Source: Puccinellia tenuiflora (taxonomy: Eukaryota > Streptophyta > Magnoliopsida > Poales > Poaceae). From it: a stretch of DNA of 64,000 bases. A program made the position numbers and the translations under genes. The stretch is taken from the NCBI GenBank assembly GCA_012064385.1, contig QRDG01000140.1:1781716-1845715 (forward strand), given 5' to 3'. This document shows positions 58,452-64,000 of this stretch, piece by piece; the stretch's first letter is position 1, and every line of letters begins with the position of its first letter. The notes below the pieces were generated by a model. That model worked only from the letters and a program-made list of their open reading frames with translations, was not told the DNA's origin and did no database searches.

Positions 58452-59690
58452 TGATCTACAACATTATTTGCAAAAGGTGTTAAGACTAGGTTCATGATAT
58501 TTTGTTCGTGTTAATCTAAATTACTTAAAACGAACTCCCACTAAACTCAACATCTCTCTGGCTGTTTAGTGACACACGATCCAAATCCACTACACCAAGA
58601 CCGATCATCACGTGAGATGGTGTAGCTTCAGAGGTGAACATCTCCATGTTTGATCATATCGTCCATATGACTCGTGTTTAGCCTTTCGGCTCTTGTGTTC
58701 CGAGGCCATGTCTGTACATGCTAGGCTCGTCAAGGAAACCGTAGTATTTCCGCATGTGTAAACTGGCTTACACCCGTTGTATGTGAACGTAGAATCTATC
58801 ATACCCAATCATCACGTGGTGCTTCAAAACGACGAACTTTGGCAACGATGCATACTAGGGGAGAACACTTCTTGATATTAACGTGAGAGATCACCTTATC
58901 ATGCTACCGTCGAGATCGTATCTAAGCAAAAACATAAGGTGCATAAAGGGATTAACATCACATACAATTCATAATTTTTGTGACATGGTATAGCCTTTTC
59001 TTGTGCCTTTGATCTCCATCTCTAAAGCACCGGCATGATCTCCATCATCACCAGCTCGTGGCGCCACTACCATGATTGCCTCCACCAACTATTGCAACTA
59101 CTACTATGGCTACCCTTAGCAATAAAGTAAAGCAATTACATGGCGTTTAAAGTGACACGCAGGTCATACAATAAATATGAGACAACCATAAGACTCCTGC
59201 CGGTTGCCGTACTCATCGACATGCAAGTTGTGAACATTACAAAACATGATCATTGTATACATCACATAATCACATGTTGGGCCATACCACATCACAAACC
59301 CTGCAAAAACAAGTTAGACGTCCTCTACTTTGTTTATGCAATTTTTACGTGGCTTCTAATGGGTCATCAGATAGAACCGTTCTAATCTACGTAAAGCCAC
59401 AACGTTGATAAAATAGTTGCTTATTTACTCATCCTTTTGAAAGGCCTCCCATTGAAAATTGTAACTTCACTAGAGCAAGAGAAACAGACACCCGCCAGCC
59501 ACTTATGCAATACAAGTTGCATGTTAGTCGTGGAACCGGTCTCTCGTGCGTGGACGAGTAAGGTTGGTCCGGGCCGCTTCAATCTCACAATACTGCAAAG
59601 ATGCAAAGTGCACGCTAGAAGGTAGCAACATAAAATATCAACGCCCACAACACTTGTGTCTAATCGCACCAACATCTACGAATAGATATA
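58452..59690 (-). other. Leader region of the nested Copia element
   Basis: Noncoding stretch between the primer site and the Gag start on the minus strand; no reading frame of interest. This is the normal untranslated leader and packaging region of long BARE-like elements. Confidence 0.65.
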
Positions 59691-59703
59691 GGCTCTGATA
59701 CCA
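59691..59703 (-). other. Primer-binding site of the nested Copia
   Basis: Minus strand tggtatcagagcc, one base from the 5' LTR end. Confidence 0.88.
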
Positions 59704-59704
59704 C

Positions 59705-61399
59705 TGAAGGGTCGCAGCATAGAAAACAAAAAAAATTCCTACAGAAAGATGGCGGAATAAACCCAACACGAGATCTGATCTACGAGAGGTTGGTAGCAAG
59801 AAGGAGACCGAATCTCACCCTCGAAGAAAACCATGAGCGTTTTGTCGTGGCTGGGGTTGGCTAGTCGATCCCCGCAACTAGACTCGTCTAGTTGCGAGGA
59901 GATGTATTATCCAAGCGCCGCACGAGCAACGCCTTCGAGAGATCCACACGTACGGCTCGATGAAGACTCCACGTTCTTGATCCCGCAAGAGGTGGTGGAG
60001 AGGCTCGCGAGATCAGCAGCACAATGACGGTGGTGTGGTGGTTATGGTGGAGATCCGACAGGGCTTCGCCAAGCATCTGCGGAGGAGAGAGGAGGAGGTG
60101 GTGCGGCTAGGGGAGAGGAGGGGGCGGCGGCTAGGGCACCAAGGGGGTGCGGCAGCCCTCCCCTGCCCCCTCCTTATATAGGAGGCTAGGGGGCTGCGCC
60201 CCATCTCCCTCTAGGGCAGGCGGCTAGGGAGGCTTGGCCCCCAAGCCAGCCGCCCTAGGGTTAGGGTTTGGCCGGCCCCCCTTCTTGGGCTTTCAGCCCT
60301 AGCCCGCATGGGCCCTTAGGGGCATGGTGCGGCTGGCCCATGAGGCCAGTCCACCACCCCTTTTATTCCATATGGGCCCCATACTCCTATGGGCCCCACT
60401 TCTAGACCCCTCTAGAACCTTCTAGAATATTCTGGTACTTTACCGATAAATTCCCGAACCTTTTCGATACCTCCGGAAACTACTTTCCTTATATGAATCT
60501 TATTCTCCGGACCACTCTGGAACTCCTCGTGACGTCCAGGATCCCATCCGAGACTCCGAATCAATATTCTTTCTCACCATCATTTATCTCGAGCCCTAAC
60601 TGCATCGAACGTTAAGTGTGTAACTCTGCGGGTTCGTGAATATGTCATATTAATAGTGGGACCGGGATGCCCATATTAATTCCTACATATTCGAAGAAGT
60701 ACTTTACCTGTCGAACCACAATGTCCGAGATTCAATTAATCCATATACGATTCCTTTTGTTTCACGCTATATTACTTGTCTGAGATTCAATCCACCGATA
60801 TCTCCATATCTGATTAATCTCGTTCCCGACAAGTTCTCTTTACTCGTTCCCATAGAATAGGACCCCTTATGACTAGCTACTTAGTCATATGCTTGCAAGC
60901 GTTTGGATACTATACTACCGAGAGGGCCCAGAGATATCTATCCAACTGTTGGACGAACAAATCCCAGTCTCGATTCATGCCACCCAACAACCTATCATCG
61001 GGGAACCTGAAAGCCACCTTTATAATCACCCAGTTACGAAGTGACATTTGATGTCCACAAAGCACTCCTCCGATAAGCGGGAGTAACATAATCTCATGGT
61101 CTAAGGAAACTATATTTGACATCTATTTAATTTGAGTCTTGTCCATCATATCATCTCCCATGATACAAACTTCGTTTATCAAGTGATTCATAAATCCATG
61201 ATTAGGAAACGTCTAACCATCACTTTGATCAAACGAACTAGTCACAAGAGAAAAGACTAGGGACACATTACCGTTTATATTCCACGCATGTATTTGTTTC
61301 TGATTAATACAATTCTAGCATGGATATGAACATATATCATGAACGGGAAATATGATAATTAACATTCTTTATTATTACCTCTTGGGCATATTCCCAACA
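59705..61399 (-). repeat. 5' LTR of the nested BARE/Angela-type Copia
   Basis: 1695 bases, closely matching 51436-53134 with scattered differences (for example cctacagaaag against cctacgcaaag near the edge). Confidence 0.9.
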
Positions 61400-63348
61400 T
61401 TTTCGGAGGCCTTTGCAACATCAAGAACATAGCTTGACCTTATGATTGATTCAAAAGGAAACTTCTTTCTCTTTCTAGGGAAGTGTTCCATCCCTTTTTT
61501 AAGGGGGAACTGAAACCTTATATTTCCCTCTTTCATATCAATAATAGCACCAACAGTTCTCAAAAACGGTCTTCCCAAAATAATAGGACAAGAAGCATTG
61601 CACTCAATATCCATAACAATAAAATCAACGGGAACATAATTACCATTAACAACAATAAGGACATAATCAACTCTACCCAAAGGTTTCTTTTTAGAAGAAT
61701 CAGCAAGATGAACATTTAAATAGCACTCTTCCAAAGGATTTAAATCAAGCATATTATAGAAACTTTTAGGCATAATAGAAACACTTGCACCAAGATCACA
61801 TAAAGCATTGAAATCAAAGTCATTTATTTTCATATTAATAGTGGGTTCCCAACCATCTTCTAACTTCCTAGGGATAGAGGTTTCAAGCTTTAGTTTTTCT
61901 TCCCTAGCCTTGATAAGAGCATCGGTAATGTGCTTGGTAAAGGCAAGATTTATTTTACTAGCGTCCGGTGTCTTAGCAAGTTTTTGTAGGAACTTAATGA
62001 CTTCAGCAAGATTGCAATTATCAAAATCAATTTCATCATCTTTAAATAAACTAGGAGGATCCTCTTTAGTGGTTTGGATAGTATAAACTTTAACAGTTTT
62101 CCTATTCATTTCCGCAATTCTAGCTTCTCCAGCCTCTCTAGCCCACCTAGCTTTCAAGAGAGCCATCATCCTTTCATTTTCATTAATTTGAAGAGAGATA
62201 GCATTTAAAGATTCAGTATGTTTGTCTTGATTTGGAGTGGTTCTAATTTTCAAAATTTTAACATCATGAACAAGAACGTCTACTTTAGAGACTAGACTAT
62301 CCAGTTTTTCCAACTTCTCATCAACAGTTTTGTTAAAAGCTTTTTGCGAAGTGATAAATTCCTTTAAAATATTTTCAAGATCAGAGGACACATTCTTATT
62401 AGGATTATAAGAATTACCATAGGAATTACCATAAAAGTTGCCATTATTGGGAGGATAAGGCTTATAGTTGTTACTACCAAAATTATTTCGATAAGCATTA
62501 TTGTTGAAGTTGTTTCTATTAAGAAAATTAACATCAACTTGATCCTTTTCTTGGGAAATTAATGAAGCAAGTGGAACATTATTAGGATCAATATTAGACT
62601 GATTGGTAGCAAGCATAGACATAATCATATCAACCTTATCACTCAAAGAGAAGATTTCCTCGACAAAATTTACCTTCTTACCACTTGGAGCTCGTTCGGT
62701 GTGCCATTGTGAATAATTTGTCATCATCTCATCCAAGAGTTTAGTTGCTGCACCTAATGTTGTGGACATGAAGGTACCTCCCGCGGCCGACTCCAAAAGG
62801 TTCCTTGAAGAAAAATTCAAAACTGCATAAAAAGTTTGGATAACCATCCACATAGTTAATCCATGCGTGGGACAATTCTTAACCATAGATTTCATTCTCT
62901 CCCAAGCTTGAGCAACATGTTCATTATAAAATTGTCTAAAGTTCATAATGTTACTCCTTAGTTGTATGATTTTAGCAGGTGGATATTATTTTCCAATAGA
63001 AGCATCTTTGCATTTAATCCAAGAATCAATGCTATTTTTAGGCAAAGACAATAACCATTCTTTTGCTCTCCCTCTCAAAGAGAAAGGGAAAAGTTTCAGT
63101 TTTATGATGTCACTTTCTACCTCTTTATACTTTTGCATATCACATAACTCAACAAAGTTATTTAAATGAGAGGCGGCATCATCAGTACTAGCACTAGAAA
63201 ATTGCTCTTTCATAACAAGATTTAGCAAGGCAGGTTTAATTTTATAAGATTCCGCTTTAGTAGCGAGTGGAGCAATTGGAGAGCATATGAAATCATTGTT
63301 ATTAGTGCTAGTAAAGTCACACAACTTGGTGTTTTCAGTAGAAGACAT
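61400..63348 (-). pseudogene. Gag-protease of the pol-less Gypsy element, one nonsense codon
   Basis: Starts MSSTENTKLC at 63348. The Gag core (WLLSLPKNSIDSW, FYNEHVAQAWERMK) is followed by Asn/Tyr-rich repeats (about 62400-62530) and a retropepsin-like domain (FNALCDLGASVSIMP, PIILGRPFLRTVGAIID). The catalytic triplet reads DLG instead of the usual D-[ST]-G, a form seen in Athila-type elements. An in-frame TAA at 62986-62988 sits after ASIGK. The Copia insertion occurs a few codons before the natural TGA. Confidence 0.82.
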
Positions 63349-63512
63349 AACGATAAGATAAAATAACAAGACAGGAATAAAGACTACACTAATTTTTTTG
63401 GGTTTTAAAATTTTGAAACAGGAAAATAAACTAAACGAGATATAAAGCAAGCAAGACAAAAACAAAGTAAAGAGATTGAGATTATGAGACTCCCCTTGCT
63501 GTAGCTCCAAAG

Positions 63513-63530
63513 TCCCCGGCAACGGCGCCA
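63513..63530 (-). other. Primer-binding site of the Gypsy element
   Basis: Minus strand TGGCGCCGTTGCCGGGGA, 10 bases from the 5' LTR edge at 63541. Confidence 0.8.
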
Positions 63531-63540
63531 GAAAAGAGCT

Positions 63541-64000
63541 TGCTGCTGTATTAAAATAAGTTGGGTGGTGCCCCAAGCGAAGGCGGAATTGCAGTTAGTA
63601 GCAGTTTTCCCTCGTTTAACGAACCGAGGTTTATCGAACCAGTAGGACTTTGAAATCAACAACGAGGTGAATGTTGAATATCTCTGGCGCTTGACCTTCA
63701 ACAGACGTGGACCTGCACACACTCAACCAAAATACTTTGCCCCCAACGGCGGAAAGGTTGTCAATCTTTTCGGTCTCGCAGAAAATAAAGCGGTTAATTG
63801 TATGATGAAATAGATAAAATATGAAAAGTGACTAGATAAATAATGATGATTAAAAGCAAGTAAATGTGGTTGTAAACAATGTAAAAAGATGGACCGGGGG
63901 CCATGGGTTCACTAGTGGAGTCTCTCAAGTAAATAAAATATGCATGTGATGGGTGAACGAATTACAGCTAGGCAATTGACAAGATCATGACACAAATCCA
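63541..64000 (-). repeat. 5' LTR of the Gypsy element (cut by the window end)
   Basis: Matches 47324 onward, starting tgctgctgtattaaaat; the rest of the LTR lies outside the window. Confidence 0.88.

Larger units (their letters stand above)
51436..61399 (-). mobile_element. BARE/Angela-type Copia retrotransposon, 9964 bp, TSD TTTTC
   Basis: TTTTC at 51431-51435 and 61400-61404 flanks the element. LTRs of about 1.7 kb (51436-53134 and 59705-61399) begin, on the minus strand, TGTTGGGAATATGCCC. The primer site tggtatcagagcc (minus strand) is at 59691-59703 and the purine tract agtgggagac next to the 3' LTR. The polyprotein is on the minus strand. The LTRs differ by scattered substitutions and small indels, so the insertion is not recent. 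Family assignment rests on LTR size, end sequence and Gag; the exact family name was not verified. Confidence 0.92.
47324..64000 (-). mobile_element. Gypsy (Athila-like) retrotransposon lacking pol, host of nested insertions
   Basis: Minus-strand element. The 3' LTR is 47324-48895. Internal noncoding sequence (48896-51435) and a gag-protease region (51424 to 63348 across the insertion) follow. The 5' LTR starts at 63541 and runs past the window end. The LTR begins (minus strand) TGATACGTCTCAAACGTATC, a form common in Triticeae Gypsy families. The primer site TGGCGCCGTTGCCGGGGA is at 63513-63530. No reverse transcriptase, RNase H or integrase is present: after removing the nested Copia the protease frame ends at a TGA (51424-51426) and noncoding sequence follows. 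It would depend on another element's pol. A 17-base difference (cacactcaaccaaaata present only in the 5' LTR) and several substitutions separate the LTRs. Confidence 0.88.

Noticed and set aside
1..64000. tRNA, rRNA or organelle-derived insertions
   Set aside because: No tRNA cloverleaf, rRNA core or recognisable chloroplast/mitochondrial gene was seen by eye; a covariance-model scan would be needed to exclude them fully.

Overview
The window looks like a nuclear chromosome segment of a grass, most likely a Pooideae/Triticeae cereal. Four things point there: low gene density with nested transposons; LTRs with the ends TGTTGGGAATATGCCC and TGATACGTCTC; a DUF1618 gene, a family expanded in grasses; and many PIF/Tourist, Mutator and hAT miniature elements. 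The genus is an inference; no genus-specific marker is visible.

Layout. 1-2850 is repeat-rich DNA without a convincing gene. 2851-19675 is a very large Mutator-like element (MULE) sitting in a (TA)n tract. It carries two convergent multi-exon genes: on the left a 15-exon gene with two successive Ulp1/C48-type cysteine peptidase domains, on the right (minus strand) a FAR1-type MULE transposase with SWIM finger and C-terminal zinc knuckles. Both are decayed, and the transposase is also split by a 981-bp hAT element. 20844-21185 is a Mutator-type MITE. 21532-28965 is a single-exon DUF1618 gene split by a Copia element with apparently identical LTRs (21791-26856) and a PIF/Harbinger element (27937-28778); removing both with one copy of each target duplication restores an open 505-codon frame. 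29650-35000 is a run of small elements: two abutting Tourist-like elements, a MITE, a LINE-type retroposon, another Tourist MITE and one more inverted-repeat element.

The gene island is 36-46.3 kb: a BREVIS RADIX-like gene (five exons, two BRX domains), a mitochondrial carrier of the SLC25A44-like group (minus strand) and a tau-class glutathione S-transferase (plus strand). The last two are head to head with a 434-bp foldback element between them. Each of those two reading frames carries a paired -1/+1 shift.

47324 to beyond the window end is a three-layer nest. A pol-less Gypsy/Athila-like element (minus strand, gag-protease only) was hit by a BARE/Angela-type Copia element (51436-61399, TSD TTTTC), which was hit by a solo LTR (53876-55179, TSD TCTGC).

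The most unusual content is the 16.8-kb MULE: a tandem double-Ulp1 cargo gene paired with a FAR1 transposase, and a TGAACTTC-type octamer scattered through the ends, introns and spacer in one orientation. Exon boundaries were chosen by reading splice dinucleotides and phase; no alignment was run.
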